A stretch of DNA of 53,727 nt, from positions 1 to 53,727 of the forward strand of contig DAHWAT010000002.1 in the NCBI GenBank assembly GCA_027327085.1, in the 5' to 3' direction. Each line of letters opens with the position of its first letter. Position 1 is the first letter of the stretch. This stretch comes from Candidatus Saccharimonadota bacterium (GTDB lineage Bacteria > Patescibacteriota > Saccharimonadia > Saccharimonadales > UBA4665). The notes beneath the pieces were generated by a model that saw nothing but the letters and a program-made list of their open reading frames with translations, ran no database searches and was not told where the DNA came from. Shown one piece after another: positions 26,150 to 35,203 of the stretch. A program made the position numbers and the translations under genes.

Positions 26150-27568
26150 TCAATCTAGCTTTTCAAGATAATCAAGATAGCTAGCTAACTGATCAAGCAA
26201 AACACGTTTTGTTTTGGAAGTGGTTTGCTGATAAAGTTGGCTTAATTGTTCCTTATATTGCTCTAAAACCGGTTGATTTAGCTTAGTTTTACGATATTTT
26301 AGCCAGGCTTGTTTTTCTTGATCATTCAGGCTTTCCGGATAATTTCTGGCTTTATATAAGACTAATAAATTTTTTAGTCTTGAATCATTAAGCTTCAGGC
26401 GGAACTCATCTAACTTAGCTGGGGCGGTTGATCGAAGCAGCGGCAATAGCCTAGCGTCTGCTTCGTTTATAAAGCCGCTGTATAGACTTTGGTCAGGTTC
26501 TAATTTTAAACTGAGTTGGTCAACTTGACGTTTTTGATCCATGTCGGCAACAACCTGTTTTAATTTCTGGCTAAAAGCTTGTTTATGCTGGTTAAGCAAT
26601 TCTAGGTTGTGGTTTATTTCGGCCATATTTAGATCAAGCCTAGCTGTTGCCGCTTCATCGATAACACCTAAGGGAGCAACAGCCGGAACTCGGTTAAATT
26701 TTAGTGTTTTAATTGGTAGTCTTAGGAGCGCAGGATCTTTGCTAAATTGCCAGGCTTTAATCAACTCTTGCTTTGACATGGCTAAATATGGCCTAGGATC
26801 ATAGCGTAAGTTATAGACAATTGTAGAGTCATTGATTGGCTCATGATTGAGCGAGGTAACTATGGTTGTGTGTAGATAATCTGACGAGAAATGGCTCGAA
26901 GTATAAACAAATACAAGGTTCTTGGCTATAAATTCAGCTACGGCTTTTTTAGTCTTGAGACTCAAAAGATAGTTGAATATTTTGGGTTGGGATTTTTTTA
27001 TAACCCTAGCTAGTTCAATCGTAGCATGAACATCGCTTAAGGCATCATGGGCCGAAAAATGATCTAAATGGTTAGCTTTGGTTAAATCCTCTAAGCGATT
27101 ACTTGGTTTTTGGTCTTTATCTGGCCAATTTAAGCCACTGGGCCGTAAAGCTCTAGTCATTCTAACCATGTCTAGAATATCCCAACGACTTCTTTGATCC
27201 TGCCAGCTCCAGGAATAGGGATCGTAAAAATTTCTAAAATTTAAAAACCGTATAAACTCGTCGTCAAATCGGACATTATTAAAGCCAACAAAGATGGTGC
27301 CGGGTTGTGCTATGTCATCATAAAATAGTTTGAGGAATTCAGCTTCACTAATACCTTGCTCAAGTGTCATTTGAGGAGTAATACCGGTTAACAAAACGGC
27401 CGTAGGATCAGGTAACACATCTGGCGATAACTTAATCAGCTGGTTAAACGGTTGGCCAATGGCTTTTAGATGCAGATCTGTGCGCTGACCGGCAAACTGC
27501 ATAATACGGTCCTGGCTTGGTCTTAAACCGCTGGTCTCAAGGTCATAGAAGAAAAAGGTCTGGTTCAT
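26150..27568 (-). CDS. sbcB: exodeoxyribonuclease I (DEDD 3'-5' ssDNA exonuclease)
   Basis: The DnaQ-like exonuclease domain (about 1-185) has the DEDD residues in FFFYDLETSGLRPSQDRIMQ (D, E), FNNVRFDDEFI and HDALSDVHATIELA. The segments FYDPYSWSWQDQRSRWDIL and ALRPSGLNWP are diagnostic for ExoI rather than generic DnaQ proteins. The SH3-like and helical extension (about 190-472) is also present. Length matches E. coli ExoI (475 aa). It likely acts in recombination and mismatch repair in the cytoplasm. A 135-nt gap follows, carrying the uvrA promoter. Confidence 0.92.
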   Translation of the reverse strand: MNQTFFFYDLETSGLRPSQDRIMQFAGQRTDLHLKAIGQPFNQLIKLSPDVLPDPTAVLLTGITPQMTLEQGISEAEFLKLFYDDIAQPGTIFVGFNNVRFDDEFIRFLNFRNFYDPYSWSWQDQRSRWDILDMVRMTRALRPSGLNWPDKDQKPSNRLEDLTKANHLDHFSAHDALSDVHATIELARVIKKSQPKIFNYLLSLKTKKAVAEFIAKNLVFVYTSSHFSSDYLHTTIVTSLNHEPINDSTIVYNLRYDPRPYLAMSKQELIKAWQFSKDPALLRLPIKTLKFNRVPAVAPLGVIDEAATARLDLNMAEINHNLELLNQHKQAFSQKLKQVVADMDQKRQVDQLSLKLEPDQSLYSGFINEADARLLPLLRSTAPAKLDEFRLKLNDSRLKNLLVLYKARNYPESLNDQEKQAWLKYRKTKLNQPVLEQYKEQLSQLYQQTTSKTKRVLLDQLASYLDYLEKLD

Positions 27569-27601
27569 ATATATAAGTATGCAACCTATCTTATTAAATA
27601 A

Positions 27602-28057
27602 TTATGAATTATCGGCTGAATCCATTTGATCGGGTAAGCTTAGCATGTATTCAGTTAAAAAAGCATTATCTAAATAATGATTCCAAGTGCATGCCTGTCT
27701 AAACGTCTCGTCGTCCTGAGTTTGGCTGGGTATGTTTACCAGGTTAAGACTAACAAAACGCTCATCTTCTTTTACTAAGAGCCGGCTTAGCCAACTAACA
27801 AATCGGCTCGGTAGCCTGATAGCCATACTTGCTTCACCCACTGGGACAACGTAGTCTTGATCATCTTCTATACCATAGACCGTGCATCTTGACAAAAAAT
27901 AGCCGCTGGCAAACAAACCGGGATTAATATAGGTCGACTTAAGCACCGGTTCTACTATAGTGTTTATGTCTAGGATTAAATCTGGAAAATCGCCATTAAT
28001 TAATTCATAGACGTGTTGCTCTGGGATCAAATAAGTATGCACTATGCTATCTTTCAT
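27602..28057 (-). CDS. hypothetical protein, 151 aa
   Basis: Soluble protein without signal peptide or TM. It begins MKDSIVHTYLIPEQHVYELI and ends with an acidic Ser-rich tail. A central segment (YFLSRCTVYGIEDDQDYVVP) and AIRLPSRFVSWLSRLL look like a small alpha/beta domain. It sits 13 nt after obgE and 33 nt before sbcB on the same strand. I recognise no family; the operon position suggests a housekeeping role only weakly. Confidence 0.55.
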   Translation of the reverse strand: MKDSIVHTYLIPEQHVYELINGDFPDLILDINTIVEPVLKSTYINPGLFASGYFLSRCTVYGIEDDQDYVVPVGEASMAIRLPSRFVSWLSRLLVKEDERFVSLNLVNIPSQTQDDETFRQACTWNHYLDNAFLTEYMLSLPDQMDSADNS

Positions 28058-28070
28058 TAGTTTATTTTAT

Positions 28071-29342
28071 CTAATAGATAAGCTCTTGACCATCTGGGAA
28101 AATAATAACTTGTTCTGGCTTAATGCCTTTTCTAACCAGTTCATGCAAAATACCTTGTTTGCGCATAATATCCTTTAGCCTTAAAACAGCTTCGGGGTTG
28201 TTAAAATCAGTCCGTTTAGCAAACTGCTCGATCTTTTCACCGCTAACTAAGTAGTTATGGTTTTGTTTTTTAACCTTGAAGGCCTTGGAGTTATCTTGAA
28301 GCTTAATCACCGGTAGCTGCTGTTTAGGCTGAGACTTAAACTTGGTTTTGGCTTTATCGACCTGTTGTTGGAGTTTGAAAATGAGCTGGCTTAGATTATA
28401 CGACGACATAGACGATATCGGTAAAATGATAGTGCCTCTTTTAACGACTTGTTTTAGCTGGCTGATACAGTCATCAATAATCGCCTGATCTAAGCCTTCG
28501 GTTTTGGTAATAGCCACTATTTCTGGACGTTTAATTAATTTAGGCTGATAGGCTTCGAGCTCATGACGAATAGTTAAATAGGCTTGAGCTATATCGCTAC
28601 TATAGGCATCTATAAGATGTAAAATAACATGGGTTCGCTCAATGTGCCTCAGAAAATCATGGCCCAGACCCTTGCCTTCAGCGGCACCTTCTATGAGCCC
28701 AGGTATATCAGCTACCAATATGGAATGTTGTTTATCGATGTCGACTACACCTAGATTCGGCGATAATGTGGTAAATGGATAATCGGCTATCTCAGGCTTA
28801 GCATGACTGATCCTTGATAGTAAAGTAGACTTACCAGCATTAGGTAAACCGATTAGCCCAACATCGGCAATCATTTTAAGCTCCAGTTGTAATTTAAGGG
28901 CTTCACCTGGTTCACCTTTTTCAGCAAAGTTGGGAGCTTGACGGCGACTAGACACAAAGTGGGCATTGCCAAAACCTCCCTTGCCGCCTTTAAGCACGAT
29001 GGCTATTTGGCCGTTAGTAGTCAGATCGGCTAGGATTTTGCCTGTTTCATTTGTCACCACAGTACCAACTGGGACATCTATAATTAGGTCTTGGCCATTC
29101 TTACCGTGTTGTTTACGTGATCCTCCGGGGGAACCATTTTCGGCCTTGACTGTCTTCTGATAACGTAGCGCCGTTAAAGTGTCCTGATTGTTCGATGCTC
29201 GAAAAACTATGTCGCCACCGTCACCGCCGTCACCACCGTCTGGGCCACCCTTAGCTACATACTTTTCGTGCCTAAAACTTAACTTACCATTACCGCCACT
29301 GCCGGCTTGGGCTTCGATGCTAACTTGATCAACAAAATTCAT
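28071..29342 (-). CDS. obgE: GTPase ObgE/CgtA
   Basis: The start is moved from 29390 to the ATG at 29342, where homology begins (MNFVDQVSIEAQAGSGGNG). That start lies 5 nt after the stop of the LysM-CHAP gene, so it is probably translationally coupled. The Gly-rich Obg fold is about 1-155. The G domain is about 156-325 with G1 GLPNAGKSTLL, G3 DIPGLIEG and G4 TKTE in place of NKxD. The C-terminal OCT domain ends PEQVIIFPDGQELIY. Obg proteins act in 50S assembly and stringent control. The TKTE variant at G4 is a small oddity. Confidence 0.95.
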   Translation of the reverse strand: MNFVDQVSIEAQAGSGGNGKLSFRHEKYVAKGGPDGGDGGDGGDIVFRASNNQDTLTALRYQKTVKAENGSPGGSRKQHGKNGQDLIIDVPVGTVVTNETGKILADLTTNGQIAIVLKGGKGGFGNAHFVSSRRQAPNFAEKGEPGEALKLQLELKMIADVGLIGLPNAGKSTLLSRISHAKPEIADYPFTTLSPNLGVVDIDKQHSILVADIPGLIEGAAEGKGLGHDFLRHIERTHVILHLIDAYSSDIAQAYLTIRHELEAYQPKLIKRPEIVAITKTEGLDQAIIDDCISQLKQVVKRGTIILPISSMSSYNLSQLIFKLQQQVDKAKTKFKSQPKQQLPVIKLQDNSKAFKVKKQNHNYLVSGEKIEQFAKRTDFNNPEAVLRLKDIMRKQGILHELVRKGIKPEQVIIFPDGQELIY

Positions 29343-29347
29343 GAGCT

Positions 29348-30466
29348 TTAAGGGGTAATAAAGTGCTGGAAGGTTGAGGCTGGCACCCAAGCACTGCCTA
29401 CCCTATCCCAACCGCCACCATCACCGTAATTATTCATGTCTCTAACGTGAATAAGATTACCGTTGACTCCTTCAACTATGGCAACATGGCCTTCTCCTCC
29501 AGCTGCCAGAGCTGTCTGGGCAATAGAACCAACGGTTGGTGTCGTCGAGACGTTCCAGCCGCTTAGACTGGCGTAGTAGGCCCAAGAGCTGGCATTACCC
29601 CAATCACTCGGCACGGCAATTTGGGTAGCAACGTACCAAGTACAATAACCAAAATCGTAGCCGTTGTAGCCATAGGTTGGGCCTGACCAACCGGATAAAC
29701 CGCCTTGGCCTGAAGACTGATACGACGCAGTTTGAATTTGGCCATTAGGCACAATGATTTGCTCGCCAACCTTAAGACCACCAATTTGGGCATTATTATA
29801 GGCTATAATTTGCTGCTCATTAGAGATGAATTTTTGAGCCAAAGACGCCGGTGTATCACCTTGTTTGACAGTATAGACTATGCCGTTAATTGGAGGAATG
29901 ACTAACTTTTGTCCTGCGCTTAAAGTATTAGAGGTTAGGCCATTGGACCACATGATGCTATTACTGGTAACACCGAATTTTTGAGCCAAAGACGCAACTG
30001 TGTCACCGGGCTTAGTTATGTAATAAAATATATCAGCTCTGGATTTAAGAGCTGTTTTTACTACTTCCGGTTTACTGATAACGTTAACTGTGTCAGATGC
30101 CATTGCCTCATTTGCAGCAGCAGTCTGGGCCTGGTTAGCGACTGCTGTTGTCTCTGGCAGGTTAGTAACCTGAGCAACCGTTAAGGCGATATTGGCGCTC
30201 GATGCTTGATCTAGCGGATTAATGGCTGTAGCTGTGCCTGAAACTTGAACGTTATTAACAAATGAGTTAGCGCTAGTTTTATTATCTAGAACAAAAAAGA
30301 CAAAAAAAGCCACTACTGCCAAGTTTAGCAGTAAGGTTAACCGCTTAACTAGCTTGCTCTTAAAACCAAGCTTCAGTTTAAAGCCGAGCCTTTTTCTAGG
30401 CTGTATTTTAGTAGTTAGTCTTACTTGAGGAGACAAACTAACAGATTTAGAAGAGGTTGTACTAAT
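29348..30466 (-). CDS. LysM-LysM-CHAP peptidoglycan hydrolase, apparent ATT start
   Basis: Secreted or anchored cell-wall amidase/endopeptidase. A basic N-terminus and a TM (about 45-62) are followed by two LysM repeats (FYYITKPGDTVASLAQKFG and VYTVKQGDTPASLAQKF). The CHAP domain has catalytic Cys in FGYCTWYVATQ and His in GEGHVAIVEG. The track begins at TTG 30436, which has no SD. Ten codons upstream an in-frame ATT (30466) sits exactly 7 nt after AAGGAG, and an in-frame stop lies just before it. ATT is therefore the best-supported start. It has its own promoter and is coupled to obgE downstream. It probably helps daughter-cell separation. Confidence 0.85.
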   Translation of the reverse strand: MSTTSSKSVSLSPQVRLTTKIQPRKRLGFKLKLGFKSKLVKRLTLLLNLAVVAFFVFFVLDNKTSANSFVNNVQVSGTATAINPLDQASSANIALTVAQVTNLPETTAVANQAQTAAANEAMASDTVNVISKPEVVKTALKSRADIFYYITKPGDTVASLAQKFGVTSNSIMWSNGLTSNTLSAGQKLVIPPINGIVYTVKQGDTPASLAQKFISNEQQIIAYNNAQIGGLKVGEQIIVPNGQIQTASYQSSGQGGLSGWSGPTYGYNGYDFGYCTWYVATQIAVPSDWGNASSWAYYASLSGWNVSTTPTVGSIAQTALAAGGEGHVAIVEGVNGNLIHVRDMNNYGDGGGWDRVGSAWVPASTFQHFITP

Positions 30467-30479
30467 GTATCAACTCCTT
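30464..30479 (-). promoter_or_regulatory. Shine-Dalgarno plus ATT start of the LysM-CHAP gene
   Basis: AAGGAG-TTGATAC-ATT on the minus strand. The SD core is perfect and the spacing of 7 nt optimal, but the codon at the right place is ATT. The frame upstream is closed by TGA at 30470-30472, so no alternative upstream start exists. Confidence 0.6.
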
Positions 30480-30544
30480 ATTAAATTCAAAATTACAAGA
30501 ATATCCTCAGTTTCAATTATCGCCTACCTCAGATATTCATTAGT

Positions 30545-30574
30545 ATTTTAACAAACTTAGGCCCATAAATTCAA
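30545..30574 (-). promoter_or_regulatory. promoter of the LysM-CHAP/obgE unit
   Basis: TTGAAT (30569-30574), 18 nt, then TAAAAT (30545-30550), in the 119-nt gap after mltG. It would give a leader of about 70 nt. Confidence 0.45.
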
Positions 30575-30585
30575 TATGGTTGTCT

Positions 30586-31635
30586 TTATTGACTACATAA
30601 CTTATGACAGTATTCTGCCGTCTGTTGCTGGTGTTGAGCTAGTGTAGTTGAAAAATAAGTAACACCGTTATCCCCTGTTACAAAATAAAGCCAATTGGTG
30701 TTAGCTGGATGAGTGGCAGCATATAGAGCGCTACTACTAATGGTAGCAATCGGCGTTGGCGGTAAGCCTTTATTGATTAAAGTATTATAAGGGGAATTAT
30801 AGGTTAAACTAGGTGGCTGATTGGCAATAACGGAACCGTAGTAAGCGGTCACATCAGAACCTAAACGCATATTGTCTTTCAGACGACTTAAGAAGACTTG
30901 GGCAACTTGAGCTTGCGCCGAGGGTTGACTAACTTCTTGTTGAATAATAGAGGTTAAAATAAGACCTTGGTAGGTGCTTAAGCCTTCATGCGAGAATGCC
31001 TGCTGAACAGCAGAGGTCAAGTGTGATGCCATCTCATTCAGAGATTCTCTAATAATTACCGAAGGATCGGTATTAGAGGTCTTTTGAAATGAATCAGGCC
31101 AGAGTAAACCCTCTAGCGTGTTAACATTAGCCGGCTTAAAAGCTAATACTGGGAGATTACTGTATAGGCTGGGGGTTAAGGCTTGATTAACACTAGTAGT
31201 ACTAAAGCCGTCTTTAACAAAGCTGGCGCTTATTTGGGCTATGGTCTTGCCCGGTAAAATGGTGACTAATTTTGTAGCCACACGACCAGTGGTTAGAATA
31301 TGAAAAATTTCTGGGACAGTTTGACTTGGTGAAAGTGCATAAATTCCAGCTTCAACCTTACTAGATTCGTTATTAAGGTGTGAGTAGATCTGAAAAATTA
31401 AATCACTTCTAATTAGCTTATCCTGCTTGAGTTCAGCAGCTATCTGTTTTACGCTGGAGCCAGTCTGTATGGTGACTCTATAAGTCCTTTGACTATCGCT
31501 AACTGGCTGTAAGTCTAAAATGTAGATTATTACAGCAACAACTAGCGCCAATGGGACTAAGGCGACTAATATCAGAGTCAACTTAGTCAGCTTTTTATAA
31601 ACTCTGTTGGTGGTCCTATTATACTTATATTTCAT
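30586..31635 (-). CDS. mltG: endolytic murein transglycosylase MltG (YceG)
   Basis: Cleaves nascent glycan strands at the outer face of the membrane. A single N-terminal TM (about 18-40) is followed by a LysM-like subdomain and the catalytic domain. Catalytic Glu is in SIIQQEV (E234, aligning with E. coli E218). Family blocks VFLSRLKDNMRLGSD, YNSPYNTLINKGLPPTPI and HPANTNWLYFV are intact. Length (349 aa) is typical. It sits 12 nt after yqgF, the neighbour seen in many bacteria. Confidence 0.95.
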   Translation of the reverse strand: MKYKYNRTTNRVYKKLTKLTLILVALVPLALVVAVIIYILDLQPVSDSQRTYRVTIQTGSSVKQIAAELKQDKLIRSDLIFQIYSHLNNESSKVEAGIYALSPSQTVPEIFHILTTGRVATKLVTILPGKTIAQISASFVKDGFSTTSVNQALTPSLYSNLPVLAFKPANVNTLEGLLWPDSFQKTSNTDPSVIIRESLNEMASHLTSAVQQAFSHEGLSTYQGLILTSIIQQEVSQPSAQAQVAQVFLSRLKDNMRLGSDVTAYYGSVIANQPPSLTYNSPYNTLINKGLPPTPIATISSSALYAATHPANTNWLYFVTGDNGVTYFSTTLAQHQQQTAEYCHKLCSQ

Positions 31636-31647
31636 TAGCTGGTTAGC

Positions 31648-32058
31648 TTAGTTAATAGTTGATAAATAATCTTCAAGGATATAGGTTGCGGCCAATGCGT
31701 CAACGTCTTTTTTTGTATAAGGCGCTTTTCCGGCTTTTAGTTCTGCTTCGGCATAAACAGAAGTTAAGCTCTCGTCTTGAAGCTTAATGGTCAGATTAAA
31801 CTGTTTAAGCCGTTCAATAAATTGTTCGACCAGATGGGTTTGTTGAGTGGGCTGACCCTGTTGGTTACGTGGATAACCGACTACCAAAACCGTAACGTTG
31901 TTTTGCTTAATTAACGATTCTAGATTGGTTAGCATACTGGCGTCATTGTTAAGGGTTACTAGAGGGCTGGCTAATCTGGAAGATAAGGAAGCCATAGCTA
32001 CACCTATTCGCTTATCGCCATAATCTAGGGCCATGACTGCAGCATTGCCTGAAGACAT
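31648..32058 (-). CDS. yqgF: Holliday-junction resolvase-like YqgF/RuvX
   Basis: RNase H-fold nuclease family linked to 16S rRNA 5' maturation. It has the N-terminal MALDYGDKRIGVAMA (first catalytic Asp), VVGYPRNQQG, LQDESLTSVYAE (Glu) and the C-terminal KDVDALAATYILEDYL (Asp). At 136 aa it is family-sized. Its ATG overlaps the stop of the upstream gene (TAATG), so it is translationally coupled. Confidence 0.93.
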   Translation of the reverse strand: MSSGNAAVMALDYGDKRIGVAMASLSSRLASPLVTLNNDASMLTNLESLIKQNNVTVLVVGYPRNQQGQPTQQTHLVEQFIERLKQFNLTIKLQDESLTSVYAEAELKAGKAPYTKKDVDALAATYILEDYLSTIN

Positions 32059-33788
32059 TACTTGTTAGTTGGTTTAGCAATGATTACGTTTATCTTGCTA
32101 AGGTTAGTCGGAGCACTGCTCACCCAGAACGGACTAAAGGAAATGTTCACGCTGGTGACATTGGGGTTAGCCGATATGATCGACTTAATCGTACCGACTT
32201 TCTTGCCGGCCACTTCCTTCTTAATATTAGTAATATTTAAATTAGGTCCAATAACAGCTGTGGTGTCCAGAGTAATCTGAGCGGTTTTATTATTCTGAGT
32301 ATTAACACCAATATTGGCACTACTCAGGCCATAGTTTAGAATGCTTTGAGATTTAGAGTTAATTTGTCCGTTTAGGCTACTCGCAATCAGTTTTTCAAGT
32401 TGACTTTTGTAAATACCGTACATCGAGTAGGTGATGTTTTCGGTAACCGTCACCGTGTTGGCAGCTGAGCCAACTGTAGCTGATGGAGTGATGCTGGGCG
32501 TGCCTGGAGAAAAAGTAGCGACTACCGGATAGTAGCCCTGAGATGTAAGTTGATTCTCAAGATCAGATTTGATCACGCTGGCATTACCAACACTAATCTT
32601 ATTTTCGGCATTAGTAATGTCGTTCTGGTTGACTACCTGTACTAGATCATCGGTGCCACCAGAAGCTGAACCGGTAGCTGAGTATAGATTGCCAGAACTA
32701 TCGTCAATTGTAAATGTCGCATTATTAACGTTATAGGCACTGCCACCACTCTGGGCAACTATGGGGATATTGTTGCCGTTATTAGGATTGGTAGCATCGG
32801 TACCCTGCAACTGACAGTTGCCCTTATTCACTGTTCCGGTTTGGAAGGTGATATCGTCCTCAATAATATAAGTTTGGCCATTAGCGGTTGCACCGGTACC
32901 GGCTGGAATATCTGGAGCACTACATGCACCGTTAACCACAACAGTAATCGTGCCGTTAGCTTTAGCACCCTCGTTCATTTGCCCGGTTGTCGGTACTTGC
33001 TCAGAAAAGGTTTTTTGGGTTTGAACGTACTGAGACGGCAAAGTATCGGTAGATGTGTCTAAAGAGCTAGCTGAAGTTGATAAGTTTAAATTTAAGCTAA
33101 CCGGCACATTGCTAGCATTAGTGCGTATATTGATGGTGGCTTTTTGTAGAGCTGCATTAAGCACAAAAAAGCCAACAATGAGTAGTATTATGAGTAACCC
33201 AAGCAAGCCGAGAATTAGACGAAAACGGTTAAAGTTGGGAATTTTAAGCGATTTATTCTTTTTTGGAGGTTTAGCTTTTGCTGTCTTGTCGTCCGGGTTA
33301 TTGGCTTGGTCAGCTTCATCTGCATCAGAGTTATCAATGGTGACGGTTTCTAAGTCCTCACGACCTAATTTTGCTGAGGTAGCAGCGCTTAAAGCACCGA
33401 CTGGTTTAGTTAAATCAAGTTCAGGCTCGTCGTTAATGGCAAAGTCCGATAGGGCAGCATCTTCATCAACCGCTTCATCGCTATCGACAATAGCATTAGG
33501 CCCAAGCGGAATCTCTGGTTTACTATTTAAAGTTTTAGCAACATGAATTCCAGCAGATCCAGCTAGTGGCAATAGTCCAGCTTCAGCAGTGATTAAAATG
33601 ACATTCTTTTTGTTATTGTCGGCTGCTCTTTTTAAAAGCTTCATGTTAACAATACTCTGAAAAACGCTAGCTCTTTTCGGCAGAACTAGGGCAACAACTT
33701 TAGAGGGCGAATTTTTAACTTTATCTATAACGCCGGTTATTTCGTCATCTATATCAACATAAATTGTGTCTTTAGGTGTTGTTGCCAT
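32058..33788 (-). CDS. membrane protein with large Ser/Thr/Asn-rich ectodomain, possibly baseplate J-like
   Basis: The cytoplasmic N-terminal part (about 1-105) is an alpha/beta domain (TIYVDIDDEITGVIDKVKN, VVALVLPKRASVFQSIVN, NVILITAEAGLLPLAG). An acidic linker and a basic stretch follow, then one TM (about 192-213). About 360 extracellular residues are rich in Asn, Thr and Ser, with NGACSAPDIPAGTGATANG-like beta segments resembling phage baseplate J domains. Gene order (FtsA - this - YqgF - MltG) suggests an envelope or division role. The function is unknown; the baseplate resemblance is weak. Confidence 0.6.
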   Translation of the reverse strand: MATTPKDTIYVDIDDEITGVIDKVKNSPSKVVALVLPKRASVFQSIVNMKLLKRAADNNKKNVILITAEAGLLPLAGSAGIHVAKTLNSKPEIPLGPNAIVDSDEAVDEDAALSDFAINDEPELDLTKPVGALSAATSAKLGREDLETVTIDNSDADEADQANNPDDKTAKAKPPKKNKSLKIPNFNRFRLILGLLGLLIILLIVGFFVLNAALQKATINIRTNASNVPVSLNLNLSTSASSLDTSTDTLPSQYVQTQKTFSEQVPTTGQMNEGAKANGTITVVVNGACSAPDIPAGTGATANGQTYIIEDDITFQTGTVNKGNCQLQGTDATNPNNGNNIPIVAQSGGSAYNVNNATFTIDDSSGNLYSATGSASGGTDDLVQVVNQNDITNAENKISVGNASVIKSDLENQLTSQGYYPVVATFSPGTPSITPSATVGSAANTVTVTENITYSMYGIYKSQLEKLIASSLNGQINSKSQSILNYGLSSANIGVNTQNNKTAQITLDTTAVIGPNLNITNIKKEVAGKKVGTIKSIISANPNVTSVNISFSPFWVSSAPTNLSKINVIIAKPTNK

Positions 33789-33797
33789 ATTATTTCT

Positions 33798-35114
33798 TTA
33801 TACACTTAACATTTTATCAATTTTATCGCGAATTGACTCATTTTCTCCAGCTAATTGTTGAGTATCCATGCCTACCCTTAAAAGTCCCATTGCCGTGATG
33901 AAGGTATGGTCCTTCACATCTCCGGTTGAGTCTTTAATGCCAGCCACTTGATCGGGTCTGATATGGTGGACACTTGGTTTACGGGTAAATGGCAAACCTT
34001 TATACCATTCTGATTGTTCTAACTTTTCCATTAGAATTTCCAGTGAGCTTCCACCGCCGCAAAGAAACATGCGGTGTGGTAAATGATCAAGTTTGTCGAA
34101 CTCACTTAAAGCTAACTCAATACCGCCAATCCAAACATCGGCCGTTTTTTCTAGAGAAACCTCTACTGGTGAGCGTTTATTGGCTGGTATTTCATCGGTG
34201 CTTAAACCAACTTTAAGGGTCTCTGCTTCTTCAAAATCGACACCCAAATCTCGTTCTACGGCATGAGTATAGGCTCTACCACCTATACCAAACATTTTAG
34301 TACCTTGTACGCCACCTTCGTTAATGACCGCAATATCGGTAGTGCCGCCTCCTACGTCCATTAAAATGGCACTTAGGTTTTGATTAACATTGTTACCTAT
34401 AACAGCCCTGGCTACGGCAAAGGGTTCAGCGGCAACCGCTAACAGATCAAGGTCTAATTCTTGGGCGGTCTTTTCCAGTGCACCGATATGTATCATCGGC
34501 GCAAAGGCCGTATAGAGCTGAACGACTACGTCCCTGCCCTGAAAACCAATTGGGTTAGTTACCGGATAGCCATCTATTTCAATGCTTACTAGGGCACTAT
34601 TTACTAGTCTTACTTCAACTGTTTTACCGCCAAGTTCCCAAGCTAACTGTTGTTTAGCCTTTTCCTGAGCCCGATCTTGCACTAGATTTATAATCTTTTC
34701 CATTTCGTTGATATCTAGCGCCTTAGTCGGATCTTTTCTGGCCACCCTAACGGTTGTAGTTGTGCCTTTAACTAATTCTCCGGCAATACCTATGATGCAA
34801 TTCCTAACACTAATACCAGCTTGGGTTTCGGCCTGGTTAAGCGCTTTGTCGCAATTTTCTACAACGGCAGCAATATCCGATATGGCCCCAGCCTGCATAT
34901 CCGATAAACCTTGATGTGACCTGCCTACACCAACTATTTCAACTTGTCCGCCACTAGTAATTTTACCTATCAAAGCCTTAACAAACTCGGTGCCGATGTC
35001 TAGAGCCACTAGATAATCGGCTTCGTTTTTGGTTTGACGACTAGAAGCATTATTGACCATATGGCTGACATGCTGAACTAGATCAGTACTAAGCTTCTTG
35101 AATTTATCAAGCAT
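33798..35114 (-). CDS. ftsA: cell division protein FtsA (actin-like)
   Basis: Actin-fold ATPase that ties FtsZ to the membrane. Phosphate-1 loop YLVALDIGTEFVKALIG is near residue 38. A 1C/SHS2 domain follows (EIVGVGRSHQGL through GIAGELVKG), then NPIGFQGRDVVV, phosphate-2 ILMDVGGGTTDIAVI and the adenosine loop FLCGGGSSL. The start is ATG 35114; the track's GTG at 35120 adds two residues. TGC-TAAAAT ends 7 nt before the ATG, so the mRNA is leaderless or nearly so. The last residues (IRDKIDKMLSV) could be the membrane-targeting helix. PilM was considered but the SHS2 insertion favours FtsA. Confidence 0.85.
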   Translation of the reverse strand: MLDKFKKLSTDLVQHVSHMVNNASSRQTKNEADYLVALDIGTEFVKALIGKITSGGQVEIVGVGRSHQGLSDMQAGAISDIAAVVENCDKALNQAETQAGISVRNCIIGIAGELVKGTTTTVRVARKDPTKALDINEMEKIINLVQDRAQEKAKQQLAWELGGKTVEVRLVNSALVSIEIDGYPVTNPIGFQGRDVVVQLYTAFAPMIHIGALEKTAQELDLDLLAVAAEPFAVARAVIGNNVNQNLSAILMDVGGGTTDIAVINEGGVQGTKMFGIGGRAYTHAVERDLGVDFEEAETLKVGLSTDEIPANKRSPVEVSLEKTADVWIGGIELALSEFDKLDHLPHRMFLCGGGSSLEILMEKLEQSEWYKGLPFTRKPSVHHIRPDQVAGIKDSTGDVKDHTFITAMGLLRVGMDTQQLAGENESIRDKIDKMLSV

Positions 35115-35121
35115 ATGCACT

Positions 35122-35130
35122 ATTTTAGCA
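35122..35130 (-). promoter_or_regulatory. extended -10 promoter of ftsA, near-leaderless
   Basis: TGC-TAAAAT on the minus strand, with the -10 ending 7 nt before ATG 35114. The -35 is poor (CAGCCA). There is no SD in the available leader. Confidence 0.4.
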
Positions 35131-35203
35131 CAAACAATCTTTAGTGGCTGTTTATATATTAATATTTTGGTTATAATTGAATTTATAATTTAATGAAACA
35201 AAT

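Noticed and set aside
29348-30436. TTG at 30436 as the start of the LysM-CHAP gene
   Set aside because: No SD precedes it, whereas AAGGAG lies at ideal distance from the in-frame ATT ten codons upstream. It is kept only as the fallback.
30586-31635. MltG lacking its catalytic Glu (SIIQQEV versus SIIEKET)
   Set aside because: Alignment to E. coli puts the catalytic Glu (E218) at the second Glu, which is conserved as E234; only the nearby E216 position is Gln.
33055-33546. 163-aa plus-strand ORF
   Set aside because: It is wholly antisense to the 32058-33788 membrane protein, has low-complexity Ser/Leu composition and no ribosome site; it is a shadow frame.
33798-35114. FtsA-like gene as PilM of a type IV pilus
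   Set aside because: The SHS2/1C region and the NPIGFQG block fit FtsA better, and no pilN/pilO/pilB genes are adjacent.
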